The position numbers and the translations under genes were made by a program. From Cardiocondyla obscurior (lineage: Eukaryota; Arthropoda; Insecta; Hymenoptera; Formicidae): a stretch of 64,000 nt of DNA. The stretch spans positions 41,519 through 105,518 of the forward strand of contig NW_027228811.1 in assembly GCF_019399895.1 (NCBI RefSeq), read 5' to 3'. A model generated the notes under the pieces. The model was not told the origin of the DNA. It saw only the letters and a list, made by a program, of their open reading frames with translations, and did no database searches. Positions 50,723 to 62,692 of the stretch are shown piece after piece. The number at the start of each line of letters is the position of its first letter. Positions within the stretch are counted from its first letter, which is position 1.

Positions 50723-51178
50723 ACAAATTTAAACAATCTCTTTGAAAAGAAAGCTTTCGATAACACCGCTTTGAAATTACGATTAGCTCGTTTAACCACA
50801 TTATACGAAACATTCAAAAAATTTAATGACAAATTATTAATCGCTGACCCCGATAAAACGTATGAAACAAAATTTACGCAACTTCAAGATCGGTTTTACG
50901 TACTCGCGGGTAAGATCGAGGAATCGTTTAATGCAGCTAATGTATCCGGCGCGATTGTTCACAACTCAAATACGAGCAATGTTTCACAATCCGAAATCGC
51001 AACCACATCAAGTGCATATCAACGTTGAATCAAATTGCCGGAAGCTTCACTACCATCCTTCGACGGAAAATTTGAGAACTGGCTGTCGTTTAAAAACGCA
51101 TTTAATAATATCATTGGATCCCGTACCGATTTGTCCGATATAGACAAGCTTGAATATTTGAAATCCGCGTTAACTGGT
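50723..51178 (+). pseudogene. BEL/Pao gag, continuation after the Gypsy insertion (truncated)
   Basis: Continues the frame from 35938: NLFEKKAFDNTALKLRLARL, then after a TGA at 51026-51028 IKLPEASLPSFDGKFENWLS and SDIDKLEYLKSALTG, the DUF1759 core. Homology stops at about 51178 and the rest of the BEL element is missing. Confidence 0.85.
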
Positions 51179-51950
51179 TGTGGAGGTAATATACACCAAC
51201 ACAAGCGCCCACCGAACAGCAACCCGTTCAACGCATGTAATTAAAAGCTCGCCGCTTGGAACGCGATTCTCTCGCGAGTCAAATTACCTTAAGGATGATA
51301 TATAAGGCGAAGGACCGGAATCGGTTTTCGCTTCACGCCAATTAGCGAAATCTAGGGCACATCTCCGGATAGTGCCAGATAAGCTTGTACTAGCGAGAAG
51401 TACCTTTTGAATTTAACTGCGGATAGCTTTCCATACTGGAAGCTACTCCTGCAAAAGGAGGGGGGTTGATGGAGGCGAAGGCAGAAGCGCCAGTGGACTT
51501 TCCAGCTGGACCACCAAACCCGAGGAAGACTCGGCGAGGCAGGACAAGGCGGAAGCCGATAGCAGAGGGGTCCCCGGACAGCACGACCAGCTCGGAGCGG
51601 CCTAGGATTCTAAAGGTGGAGATCTTCCCACCGGGACAGCCGCTGATCCTAGAGGCACCACGGATCGTCGGGCCGCCACCGAGACCAAGGCTGCCACCAC
51701 TGGAGTTCCGGCCCTGGGCACTGTGCGCCCTGCGGTTATAACCACCTCGTTTCACCAGGCCTCCTAAAGTCGCATTGCTGCCGGGCGACATAAGGACCTA
51801 CCGACTGACCAGTCCTAGGTACCAAGTACCAGGTACGCCGCGACCACTGCCGGTGTCCCAGGGTACACAGACTGAGGACCTCCCAGCGCCGGCCACATTA
51901 CACGCTCCGAGGCTGACCAACGCGGGAACCCAGACGATGTGGGGGAGTAT
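51179..51950. other. Unclassified stretch between the BEL fragment and the LINE
   Basis: 51466-51955 has Pro/Arg-rich open frames on the plus strand with two GTQT words (SQGTQTEDLPA, NAGTQTMWG), a composition seen in ORF1 of some non-LTR elements; they are broken by a stop at 51739. It may be a remnant ORF1, but the LINE body joins only at about 51951. Confidence 0.35.
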
Positions 51951-54874
51951 GGAAAATAGCGGGGATATATGTTAATGGAAGGATAGAAAACATGATTGAG
52001 AATATGAGAAATTGGATAGATGAAAAAGAGGAAGAAGTGAGATATTTGATTGGGGGGGATTTTAATGTGAGAACGGGAGAGGAGGGGGAATTATGGGACG
52101 AAGAAAATGAGGAAGAAGACAAAGAAGAAAGGAAAAGGAAAACAAAGGATAAAAAAATTACGGGAGAAGGAAAAAAATTTTGTAAAGCTCTGGAAGAAGC
52201 GGGATAGGGAATAGTTAATGGATGTATAAGGGGAGATGAAGAGGGGAAGTGGACATATGTGGGGGGAGAGGAAAAACGGTAACAGATTATGTTGTTAGTA
52301 ATGTGGAATCAAAAAGAGAAATCATAGAAATGAAGGTGGGGGAGGAAGTGGATTCGGACCACCTGCCGTTAATAGTGACGATAAAAGGGTATAGAGGAAA
52401 GAAGAGAAGATTTAAGTATGGAAAAAAAAAGAGTATGAGACTAGATTGGAATGAGAAGAACAGGAGAATATTCAGAGAAAAGTATGAAGAAAGAAGGGAA
52501 AGAGAAGATAAAATAAAGGAAAATTGGAGCAGTTTTAGTAAGGAACTAAAAAAAACGAAGAAATTAGTAAAGAAAGAAATAAAAAAGGAGGTGGGAAAAA
52601 ACCTAAAGAAAGATGGTGGGATAAAGAATGTAGAAGAAATAAATGCAAAGTAAAGGAAGAAATGCGAAAATGGAGGAAAGGGGAAGGTTGCGGGGAGAAG
52701 TATAAGAAGGTAAGAGGAGAATATAAAAAGCTATGTAAGGAGAAAAAATTGCAAGAAAAGGTGAGATGGGAGAAAGAGATAGAAAGGATTAAAACGGAGG
52801 GAGAAGTGTGGAAAATTGTAAACAAGGGAAAAAAGAAAAGGAAGGAAATAGAAGAAAAAATAAAGATTGAAGAGTGGGATGATTACTTTAGAGAGATGCT
52901 AGGTGGAGTGGAATGGAGAGTAGGGAAGAACTGGGAGAAGATCGAGAAGATGATGAAGAAGAAAACATAGAAAGAAAAGAATTTGAGAAAGTAATGAGAA
53001 AGTTGAAAAAAGAAAAAGCAGCAGGGAGTGATAAACTAGAAAATGAGATTTGGAAATGGGAAGGGGTGGAAGTAAAAGAGAAGTTATGGGAAATGTGTAA
53101 GAAGGTATGGAGGGGGAGGAGATGCCGGGGGAATGGAGAGAAGGAGTGGTGGTTCCGGTGCTAAAAAAGGAAAAGGGAAAAGGTAGAAGACTATAGAAGG
53201 ATAACGCTGACGCAGACAGCGTACAAAGTGTACGCATCTGTGTTAGTAAAAAGATTAAGGAAGGATATAGAAGAGAAAGGAATATTACCACGGAGTCAGG
53301 CCGGTTTTAGAAGAGACATGGGGACAGTGGACCAGATATATGTGCTAAATTATTTGATAAACAAGAAGATAGAAAAAGAAAGAAAATGGTAATAGCATTT
53401 ATTGATATGAGAGCAGCTATTGACTCTGTGGACAGAAAAAATTAGTGGAAGCAATAAAGAAAAGGGGGTAAGGGAGAGATTGATAAGAAGATGTGAAGAA
53501 GTTTTGGAGAAAATAGTGAATAAAGTTAAAGTAAAGGAAAAATAAAGAAAAAGTTTTTGGACAACAAAGGGAGTAAGACAAAGTTGTCCGCTTAGCCCTA
53601 GCTTGTTCACTCTCTTATTGGCAGATTTTGATAAAGAGTTAGAAAAGGGAGGATGGAGAGGGATAAGATTAAAAGATAAGAGATTTTACTCGCTGGCGTA
53701 TGCGGATGACATTGCATTGATGGCAGAAAATGAGGCGGGAATAAAAGGAATGATTAAAAATATGGATGAATATGTGAAGAAAAAAGGTCTGGAAATGAAT
53801 GTAAAGAAGACAAAGATAATGAGATGTAGAAAGGGTGGAGGGAGATGGAAGAAAGTAAAATGGGTTTGGAAAGAAGAGGAAATAGAGGAAGTAAAAAGTT
53901 TTAAATATTTGAGATATATGATCATGAGAAACGGAGAACAGAGGGAGCACGTAAAAGACAGAGTAAAAAGAGCGGCAAGAATAATGGGGCAGGTATGGAG
54001 TATAGGAAAGAGAAAATTCGGCAAAGATTGGAGTAAAAGAATATAGCTATTTGACAAACTAGTATGGTCGGTTGTTAAATATGGTGTAGAAATATGGGGG
54101 TGGAAAGAAAGGGAGAAGGTTGAGATACTGCAGGAAAAATACCTGAGATGGGTGCTGAGGGTAAAAAGATATGTACCAAGATATATGGTAAGAGAGGAGC
54201 TACAGAGGGACAAACTGAAGGAAAGAGCAGGGATGAGGGCGTGGAAGTATGAAAAACGGCTAGAAGAAGGGAAAGGAGGAGAATTAGCTAAATAGTGCTG
54301 GGAAGAAATAAAGGAAGGAGCGAGGGAGGGAAGAAGTAAAGGAAAATGGGAAAAAAAGAGAGAGGAATTTTTTGAAAAATTTGGGTGGTCTGGAAAAGAA
54401 GTGGAAGATTTGAGAGAAAGAGAGGAAATAAGGGGGGAATATATGGTAAAAAAAAGACAAAGAATGGCAAAGAGAATAAAGATGGGAAAAGATAAGAGGA
54501 TCAAGGTTTAATAAGTATTATAAGAAAGTGAAAGAAGAAGGAATACCAGGGTATCTGAGGATGGGCTGGAAGGAAGAAAAATGGCAAAGAATAGCAAAGT
54601 TCAGATTAGGGGAGGAAATGAGAGGAAATAAATATTGGGAGGGGGAGGAGAAAAGAAAATGTAGAATGTGTCTTGAGAAGAAAGAAACGTGGGAACATAT
54701 ATGGGAGGAATGTATAGATTGGGGAAATGAGAGTAGCTGGGAGGAGATAGTGGAGGAAATTTTGGGAGGGAAAGGAAGGGGGGCTGATTGGCTAGAAACA
54801 TTGGAAAGGACAAGGGAAAAAATAGGTGTAAATGGAAGAATGAAAGAGATTGAAAAAAAAAGAGAAGTAAAATA
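51951..54874 (+). pseudogene. LINE ORF2: endonuclease (partial), reverse transcriptase, zinc finger
   Basis: Endonuclease blocks IGGDFNVRTGE (about 52048) and DSDHLPLIVTI (about 52350) are APE-type. RT blocks: FEKVMRKLKKEKAAGSDKLE (about 52983), DYRRITLTQTAYKVYASVL, PRSQAGFRRDMGTVDQIYVL, MVIAFIDMRAA, and YADDIALMAENEAG at about 53697. The C-terminus has CRMCLEKKETWEHIWEEC (C-x2-C-x8-H-x4-C, about 54658-54711). Several frameshifts and stops (52207, 52651, 53162, 53443 and others) break it. It is clearly inactive. Confidence 0.85.
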
Positions 54875-54931
54875 AAGAACGTCGGAAACGAGGGTCCAAG
54901 GTAGAAATATAAGGTAAAATAAGGAAGGAAG

Positions 54932-54934
54932 CGT

Positions 54935-55018
<84 letters not shown>
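54932..55018. repeat. TC dinucleotide microsatellite in the LINE 3' region
   Basis: About 43 uninterrupted TC/CT repeats. Confidence 0.95.
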
Positions 55019-55020
<2 letters not shown>

Positions 55021-55299
55021 CGCGTAGTTAGTAAGGTAGAGATGTAAGAAGGCGTAGGTTAAGTTTTTAATTTTCAGGAAGCTGGTGTAAAGAAGAAAAG
55101 AAGATTGTAAAAATAGAATTAAGATAGATTTAAGGAAATGATGTAAAATGAAGAAATGTGTAAAGGAGATGTTATGTTATGTTTTGTCTGTTTGAGTTTA
55201 TAGGTAGAGTATTATGTAGATTTATATGTTGAAATAATAAAATTGCGTTACTATTTTATATATATATATTTTATCGAGCGTTTCTCAGTAGTATTTTTC

Positions 55300-55536
55300 T
55301 GTAACAAGACGCCAAGGGCCTTGAAATAATCGCTTAGCATCATATATCCTACGAGGGACTATCCCGCTTTATTCGCATAGGCTTTATTCGCATACGCTCA
55401 ATTAGCAGGCAGTTAGTCTCGCCTTGGCAACTGGCACGTTTATATCTCCCCTTGTTTTGTACACCTAGTTGTTCATTAAAATACTCTTATAATTTCATTC
55501 TTTCCTTTTATTCATCCTTAAATAAAAGTTTCAACA
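55300..55536. other. Possible LTR-like fragment
   Basis: Starts TGTAACAAGACGCC and ends AATAAAAGTTTCAACA, the ends expected of an LTR, but no matching target duplication was found, so the call is weak. Confidence 0.3.
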
Positions 55537-55542
55537 TTATAT

Positions 55543-57241
55543 TGTTACGTCCGTGAATTTTTCTTTTTATGGGTAGGGAAATAAAATAAGGAAAATTGTT
55601 TTTTTTTGTTTTTAAGAATAAAATAACATTAGGAATTTATTTACTAAAAAAAAAATTACAAATTAAGTAACCATTGAGATTTGGAGTGATAGTGTAGGTC
55701 TGAACGTTGCCTGGTTAGTCCTACCAAATTTTTGGGAGGTGGAGGAAGTTTGATAATCTCGTTTGTGGGTTTTTATGGTTGCAACGGAGGCTTCGGAGGT
55801 TTTTTAATTGGCGGTGGAGGAGGTGGCTCCCGTGCTGGCGGCTTTCCCTTTTTTACAATAATTTTGAGAGGGAGTGGCTTGATGCACAGGATCTTGGGAA
55901 CCGGCTTTGGTTTTGGGAGGTCTTCAATTCCGGCTGCCCGGGGGTCGAATATCCCTGTTTCCTCAAAGTTTTTTCGTAATTTCCTGAAGATAGTCTGTCT
56001 TCCGCCTCTCTTACTTCTTCGAGCTCGTTTTTTCTTTTCGTTGCTAATTGATTGAATTGAATTTATGAATTACAATAATAATTGACATTTAATTAATTGT
56101 GTCGGATTCGCTTGAATTTATAAATATTGAATACAATTAAAGAATCGCGTCGAAATTATAATTTTGTTAAGATTCGCTTGATTATCAATTATCAAAGAAT
56201 CGCGTCGGATTTACAATCGTATTTTGAATATTCGCTTACTTATCAACTATTAATGAATCGCGTCGGATTTATAATCGCTCGTGTTTTTAACAATCAATGG
56301 ATCGCACCGGATTTTTAATCGCTCGTGTTTTTTAACAATCAATGGATCGTGCCGGATTTAAAATCGTTCGTGTTTTTTTACAATCAATGAATCGCGCTGG
56401 AATTATAATCAATGGATCGCGCCGGATTTATAATCGCTGGATCACGCCGGATTTATAATCGCTGGATCGCGCCGGATTTATAATCAATGGATCGCGCCGG
56501 ATTTATAATCGTATTAGATTCGTAATCGCGATACAGAGGTTTTTTAAGGAAGAGTGCCCGCGTTTCGCTCTACGGAGTGCGCAGGGCTTAGGGTAGGATT
56601 GTTCTGCAACGCCTGGAGTAAGCGCGCAAGAACTTAGGATAGGTTTGCTCCGTTGACAGGGGAGCGGTATAGGAAGAGAGACCCGATGCTTCGCCGTGGT
56701 TAGCGCGCTTTCGAGGGAAGGAATTTTTCCGCGAGACGCCTTGGGTAGCGCGCAGAAAAATAATGAGTAGAAGGATAGTCAGGTTCTTTGGAATTCTCAC
56801 CTCTGTGTTTTCTCCATGATCGCCTTTGATAAGCGCTTCAATGTAGTTCACACTTTGGCAAGAGGAACGGAAGTGTTTGTTGCTAATTTTCGGGCCCTTT
56901 TTATACCCTAAAAGTGTAGGCGAGGGGTGTAGGCGGAACGAGGGGTATATTATTCTAATATTTCTATTGGCTCTTGAGGACATGGAGGGGGAAAGCGAGG
57001 GGTCAGTCGGTCGCGAGCCCTTGCAGGTGTAACTTCGCGGAGGTCGCGCGGCCAATTAAAGGGCCATCTCTGTAACGCCGCGGGAACTTCTGTCTCTGTC
57101 ACTCTTATAGTCGCTGTTTTTCGGAGCCGCTGCTCCATTGCTCATCATTGTTCCAGTTCCAGTTTTATTTTATTATTTTATTTAATGGAGAAAAAAAAAG
57201 GAAAATAATGTAATATTAAAAAAAAAATTTAATATGTAACA
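55543..57241. mobile_element. Gypsy-type solo LTR, 1699 bp; TSD ATAT
   Basis: Starts TGTTACGTCCGTG and ends AATATGTAACA; ATAT at 55539-55542 and 57242-57245. 56110-56520 is a tandem array of units like AATGGATCGCGCCGGATTTA plus TAATCGCTCG. Open frames at 55732-56055 and 56588-57055 have no recognised domain and are probably LTR sequence. Confidence 0.75.
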
Positions 57242-57245
57242 ATAT

Positions 57246-58080
57246 TGTATTTGTTTTGTATGATGAGGAAACGAAAAGTCCTCGGTGTACCTCTTAAAGA
57301 GTAAATAAACACCATTACTACTACTATATTTGTCTCTTTTAGACATTAATAATGTTATCGTGGTTTAAAATTTTAATTTAACATTTCTTTAAAATAATTA
57401 ACTTGATATTAATTTGGCAGAAACATTTAGTTCCTAAAATTGCCGACAATGGACTGATTCCAGGAAACTTTCTCTTCCTGTGTGACGTCATTAACCCTCA
57501 CCTTAAGTCACACGAACGCACTAACACATAGTGGTACAAAACCGGCCTATATACTCAATATTCCGGATCGTCCTCTGTGATCTTTATTTCTTTCCGACAC
57601 AAAACTTGGTCTAAATCGACACGGCACTCTCACTTTCTTGGTTCAATACAAAACGTGGAATAGCGACCGGTATCGATCTCTTCGCGCACACTATGCTGCT
57701 CTCGCAAGTAGTGTAATATCCATTGTAACCCGTAACCGCATCGAGTCGTGTTACTCTGCGCGTAGTCCGCCGAAACCGTTTGAAATAAGTTTTCATGTTA
57801 CGAGCATGTTCCGCTAATCAAGTATTGGTTGACTGTAACTAGCGCAGAGTGCCTGTAATATTGATGTGCTTTACCTTGTCGAGCGCCCTCCCTCGTCTTA
57901 CCTTCCGCGACACCCGTTGTTCATCAATCCTTAATGGATTGTACCGTGTTATACTTCTAGCATATCGATCGCTTTAACTACCGTGCTCACATTTTTTTGT
58001 TATATGAATTTTTTTAATTTTTGTTTGGACTAACGGATTAATGTAGAAAATGCAAAACCGTAGGGGGTTTTTTGTCTATA
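57246..58080. other. Intron sequence without recognised gene
   Basis: AT-rich at first, then a GC-richer block (57480-57930). No protein motif; it may be part of an older LTR. The DNA to the right is split by the second Gypsy. Confidence 0.35.
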
Positions 58081-58084
58081 ATAT

Positions 58085-58378
58085 TGTTACGCCCGGTATA
58101 CGGAGCAGCATGAAGCTGCCGGCTCGCTCCGAGGTTTCGATTCCCCGTTGCCAGGGGAACGAAGACTATTTATTATGGTTAAGATATGACAGTTCTGCCC
58201 GTGTCTCGTATCGGTGCAGACGTTGTATCGTTTGTTTTCTCTTTTATTAAATCGTTCTCGTTCATTTCTATAAAGACGTCTTCCTTTCTTTCGCGGAGCT
58301 CAGGCGCCGCTAGTGTGAGTGAGTGAGTGAAAGAGACGCGAACGCGGAGACGTTCGCCGACCCGTTCCCGGCGTAACA
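58085..58378 (+). repeat. Second Gypsy 5' LTR
   Basis: 294 bp, TGTTACGCCC...GGCGTAACA. Confidence 0.95.
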
Positions 58379-58382
58379 TTTT

Positions 58383-58400
58383 TGGGGGCTCGTCCGGGAT
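58383..58400 (+). promoter_or_regulatory. Primer-binding site of tRNA-Pro type
   Basis: TGGGGGCTCGTCCGGGAT, four bases after the LTR, equals the 18-base tRNA-Pro site well known from murine leukaemia virus (recalled). Confidence 0.85.
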
Positions 58401-58476
58401 GGCTACGCATACGGCGAAGAGGAAACGATCCCGTCAGAAGGATCCTGCTTCGTCGGAGGCGGCGGCGTCAGTGGTC

Positions 58477-58767
58477 TCAGATTGCAGACGGGCAACATAC
58501 GCACACTAAGCACAATGCCGTGTCCGTGTGCGCCCGCAGCGCCTGCAACGCCTCGGCCAGCGTCGGCTGCTGGAAGAGCGCAGACGTATGTCATATCTGA
58601 CTCTGTCTCTCTAGAACTACAGCCGACGTCACTTAGTTCTAGAGAGACAGAGTCAGATATGACATACGTCTGCGCTCTTCCAGCAGCCGACGCTGGCCGA
58701 GGCGTTGCAGGCGCTGCGGGCGCACGGCACACGGTGTTAGTGTGCATGTTGCCCGTCTGCAATCTGA
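58477..58767. repeat. Palindrome in the gag leader (arms 142 and 133 bp, loop 16 bp)
   Basis: The left arm 58477-58618 is the reverse complement of 58635-58767 apart from a few differences near the outer end. The loop is 58619-58634. The right arm has the coding-like orientation, so the left arm looks like an inverted copy. Confidence 0.9.
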
Positions 58768-58782
58768 GTCGCTCCGTCAGAG

Positions 58783-59442
58783 ATGCGTCAGTTGTGGGTC
58801 GAGCAGGAGCAGAGGGAGGAGAGTCTGCGGGCTGAGATTCGTCTGCGTGATGATGCAATCACAAGGATGCAGTGCCGAATCCTGCAGCTAAGTCCCTCCA
58901 ATAATTTTTCGCGCGTCTCCGGTGTTCTTCCGGCGGAGGGAGGCGCGAGTTTCGTTCCGGATGTCCCTCCGGTTGAGGGTGACGCGCGTTCTGTGGCCGG
59001 GTTAAATTTAAAACTAGACACTTATAACGGTTCCGTTCCGTTGCAGGAGTTCTTTTCTCAGTTCGATTTGATCGCTCGGGCGAAGCAGTGGGGACAAGAG
59101 GCGAGAACTGTTGCCCTTGTTTCTTGCCTTCGGGGCAGAGCGCGTTCGGTTCTCTGTACTTTACAGGATTCCGAGGGCATGAGCTACGCGGAGCTTAGAG
59201 CAAAGCTCGAGTTGTGTTTCGGAGAACCGCGGTCTTCTCAAAATTACTATTCTCTTTTTACTAATCGGAGACAGAAGGAAGGGGAGGATTTTGCTTCTTT
59301 TGGGACGGAATTAGTTTTCTCGGGAAACGAAGGGGGGCTCGAGGAGAGTGTTGGCTTTGTGGGAAGTCAGGACACTTCCAGAATCAGTGCCCTACCCGTA
59401 AGGAAAACTCGGAATAGTCGACCTCTTCGGGGAGTCGGCTAA
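58783..59442 (+). pseudogene. Second Gypsy gag, shortened and frameshifted
   Basis: A coiled leader (MRQLWVEQEQREESLRAEIR) is followed by a retrotransposon capsid region (LKLDTYNGSVPLQEFFSQFD, ARSVLCTLQDSEGMSYAELR, FASFGTEL). The frame then slips: the CCHC knuckle CWLCGKSGHFQNQC (about 59352-59393) is in another frame. About 220 codons remain, shorter than usual for Gypsy Gag, so an internal deletion near 59310 is likely. Confidence 0.8.
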
Positions 59443-59520
59443 AGGAAAGGGGGCCCCGAGGAGTTATTTTCCAGGAGAATCGGCTATTCTTCACGCGATT
59501 TTTGTTTCGCAGGAAAGATT

Positions 59521-61112
59521 AATGGTAGGCAATGTAATTTCAGGGTTGACATGGGCTCTGATATTACCATTTTGAGTTCTAGGTTTTTCGGAAAGGGGAA
59601 TTCAGGTTTACAATCGCTTAGAGAGGGGCTAAGATTTCGATATCCTACAGGGGAAGATGTTTCTATTAGAGGAGAAGCTAAAGTTTCTATGGAGGTAGGG
59701 AAGTTTGCTCTTGAAATGAGCATGTTTGTAGCGGAGATTTCGGATGATTGCCTTTTCGGGGCAGATTTTCTGAGAAAGGTTGGTTTTTCCAAAATCTTTG
59801 ATAAAGATTTTAGTTCTTGTCGGAATTCTTTGAGGGTGGCCAGAATCAAACAGACTTCCGGGGTGAATTCTTCTTTTCCTCAGAAGCATTTTGAAGAAAG
59901 CTTAAAAGAATTAAATGATGAGCAGAAGAATGTAGCTTCGTTATTCTTTAGAGAATTCAGGGGACATTTTCGGAGGAAATAGTTGCAGGGAATTGCGAAT
60001 TAGTGACACATAAGATTGATGTAGCGGACGCTCTTCCGATTAGACAGGTTCCTCGTCGGATTCCTTTTCGAATGAGGGATGAGGTTGATGGAATTATCGA
60101 AGATATGAAAAACCGTGGGGTAATTGAGAATTCGCAGAGTCCTTGGGTTTCTCCAGTAGTTTTAGTCAAAAAGAAAGATGGGACAATTAGATTCTGCGTT
60201 GATTATAGGAAAGTTAATGCGGTCACAGTAAAAGATTCTTTTCCTCTTCCGAGGATAGATGATATTCTAGATCGTTTGGCTGGGAATTCCTGGTTTGCTA
60301 CTCTTGATCTTAAGAGTGGGTATTGGCAAATCATGATGGATCCAAAAGACAAGGAGAAAACGGCTTTTTCCATAGAAAAAGGACTTTGGCAATTCACTGT
60401 CATGCCTTTTGGTCTCACAAATGCTCCGGCAACTTTTGAACGGTTTATGGAAAGGGTTTTGGAAGGGCTTCTTTCTAAGAGTTGTTTTGTATATTTAGAT
60501 GATGTAATAGTTTTTGGAAGGAGTTTCGAAGGACTTATGGAGAATCTTAATGAAGTGTTTCTTCGTTTAAGAAAATTTAATTTAAAAATCAATCCAGGGA
60601 AGTGTGTTCTTTTCAGTAGGAAAGTTAAGTACTTAGGTCATGTGGTTTCTTCAGAAAAGGTAGCTACTGATCAGGAGAAAGTAGCACCAGTGATGGACTG
60701 GCCAGTTCCTCATACGAAGAAGCAATTGAGAAGCTTCTTAGGTTTTTGCTCGTATTATCGGAGATTCGTGAAAGGTTTTTCTTCAATAGCAAAGCCACTT
60801 TATTATTTGACGGGAAATTTGGTGAAATTTTCTTGGACGGATGATTGTCAAAAGGCTTTTGAATCCTTGAAGCGAGCTTTAACTTCTCCTCCAGTGTTAG
60901 CGTTCCCGAAGGAGGAAGGTCAGTTTATTTTAGATACTGACGCTTCTGGAATAGGAATCGGGACTGTTCTTTCACAGAAGCAAGAGGATGAGGAGAAAGT
61001 TATAGCGTATTTCAGTCGGGTTTTATCAAAGTCTGAAAGGAATTATTGTGTTACTCGACGCGAGCTTTTAGCCATCGTTGATGCAGTCAAATTTTTCGTC
61101 ATTTTCTTTTAG
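59521..61112 (+). pseudogene. Second Gypsy pol: protease and reverse transcriptase
   Basis: The protease active site reads VDMGSD (59545-59562) where D-T/S-G is expected. A one-base frameshift near 59960 separates it from RT, which is open from 60003: KKDGTIRFCVDYRKVNAVTV, ATLDLKSGYWQI, VMPFGLTNAPATF, VYLDDVIVF, then the start of RNase H (FILDTDASGIGIGTVLSQ). A lost T in a T run at about 61090 ends the frame at 61112. The RT motifs are intact, but the polyprotein is not. Confidence 0.9.
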
Positions 61113-62692
61113 GAGGGAAATTTTTAATTCGCACGGATCATATTTCTTTAAGGTGGCTCTTGTCTTTTAAAGAACTCGAGGGTCAGTTAGCTCGCTGGGT
61201 AGAAAGGTTACAACAATTTCAGTTCGAAATTGCTTACAGGAAGGGGACTTCTCACGGGAATGCTGATGGTTTATCGGGTAGACGGCTTTGTGAAGCGGAA
61301 AACTGTCGGTATTGTTTTAAGGTTGAGCAAAAAAGTCTTTCCGAGAGAGGTAAGACTGTGGCTCGAATAGTCTTCCAAGTAGAAGAGTTAGATCTTTGGA
61401 AAAAGGATCAGCGGGAAGATCCGAGTCTTAATGTTTTAATACAGGCGAAGGAGTCTGGGGAACGTCTTTCCCGTTCGGGATTTTCTTCTTCAGATACAAC
61501 GGGAAGAGTTCTTAATTCATATTGGGATTCTCTCGTTTTAGAGAACGGAGTTCTTTATAAGAAGTGAATAGCTCCGAATTTGAGGAAGGTGCTGTTTCAG
61601 TTAGTGGTTCCTCCTAAACGGATTAAGGAGGTTCTGGCTGATGCCCATGATTCTCCTTCGGTTGGGCACTTTGGGATTAATAAGACTCTAGATAGAATTC
61701 GAAAGCGTTTTTATTGGGTTTCTTGTAAACAAGATGTAGAAGATTGGTGTCGTTCGTGTTCGGTTTGTTGTTCAAAGAAGGGACCTTCCGGCAAAGGAAA
61801 ATCTCCTTTGCAAATTTACAATGTTGGATCTCCGTTTCAGAGATTACAGATGGACGTTCTTGGTCCTTTTCCTATATCTTCTTCTGGAAATAGGTTTCTT
61901 TTGGTCATTGTTGATTGTTTTTCTAAATGGGTGGAAGCATTTCCGGTGAGGAATATTAAGGCAAGAACGGTAGCTGAGGTTTTTGTTAGAGAAATTATTT
62001 CAAGATTTGGAGTTCCTGAGGAAATACATACGAATCAGGGACGAAATTTTGAGTCCGGTCTTTTGAAAGAGTTGTTGAATCTTTTGGGAATTAGGAAAAC
62101 TAGGACTACTGCTTTACATCCACAATCGGATGGGCAGGTGGAGCGACAGCATCGTACAGTTTTGGAATATCTTTCAAAATTTGTTTCAGAAAATCAAAAA
62201 GATTGGGATCGTTGGATTTCAATGTTTTTGTTAGCTTATAGGTCTTCGACGCATGAGGTTACTGAGGTTTCTCCGGCGGAGCTTTGTTTTGGCAGGGATT
62301 TAAGGTTACCGTTAGATTTGACGCGGGGAATGCCTCCTCAATCTTCTCAGTTTTCAGCTTCTCGAGGAGAGTTTGTTAGAGGTTTAAAACAAAGGCTTGA
62401 TGAAATCCATTCTCAAGTCAGGAGGAAAATGGCGGTTAAGTCCTCTCGTGTAAAGGCATTTTATAACAAGAATGTTAGGGATATTTTATTCCGAGAGGGA
62501 CAGAAGGTTTGGTTTTTTAATCCTTGTAGAGTTAGAGGTAAGGCTCCTAAATTACAAAGTAATTGGGAAGGACCTTACTTGATTTTGAAGAAGTTAGGGG
62601 AGGTGGTATTCTGTATTCAGAAGTCGCCTAAGCATAGGAAGAAAGTCGTTCATGCGGATAGGTTGGCTCCGTATTTTGAAAGGAAAAATTAA
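61085..62692 (+). pseudogene. Second Gypsy pol: RNase H end and integrase
   Basis: After the frameshift the frame resumes (LIRTDHISLRWLLSFKELEG, QFEIAYRKGTSHGNADGLSG), has a TGA at 61565-61567, and continues as integrase from 61568: zinc region VGHFGINKTLDRIRKRFYW...CRSCSVCC, QMDVLGPFPI (first Asp), then IHTNQGRNFE where the second catalytic Asp is Asn (codon 62033-62035), and QSDGQVERQHRTV (Glu). Integrase is therefore inactive on sequence grounds. The C-terminus FREGQKVWFFNPCRVRGKAP is typical. No env. Confidence 0.9.

Larger units (their letters stand above)
51951..55262 (+). mobile_element. 5'-truncated non-LTR retrotransposon (LINE), purine-rich sense strand
   Basis: Begins inside the endonuclease domain (IAGIYVNG), carries reverse transcriptase and a C-terminal CCHC, then a 3' part with a TC microsatellite and an AATAAAATTGCG end. 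Target duplications were not found. The sense strand is strongly G/A-biased, which makes long antisense open frames (for example 53686-54504) that are not genes. Confidence 0.85.

Noticed and set aside
53686..54504. 272-codon minus-strand ORF rich in Ser, Phe and Leu
   Set aside because: It is antisense to LINE ORF2; its openness follows from the purine bias of the sense strand.
55300..55536. Solo LTR with TG...CA ends
   Set aside because: No matching target duplication was found; kept only as a low-confidence fragment.
56588..57055. 155-codon minus ORF as a gene
   Set aside because: No recognisable domain, and it lies within the 1.7-kb solo LTR.
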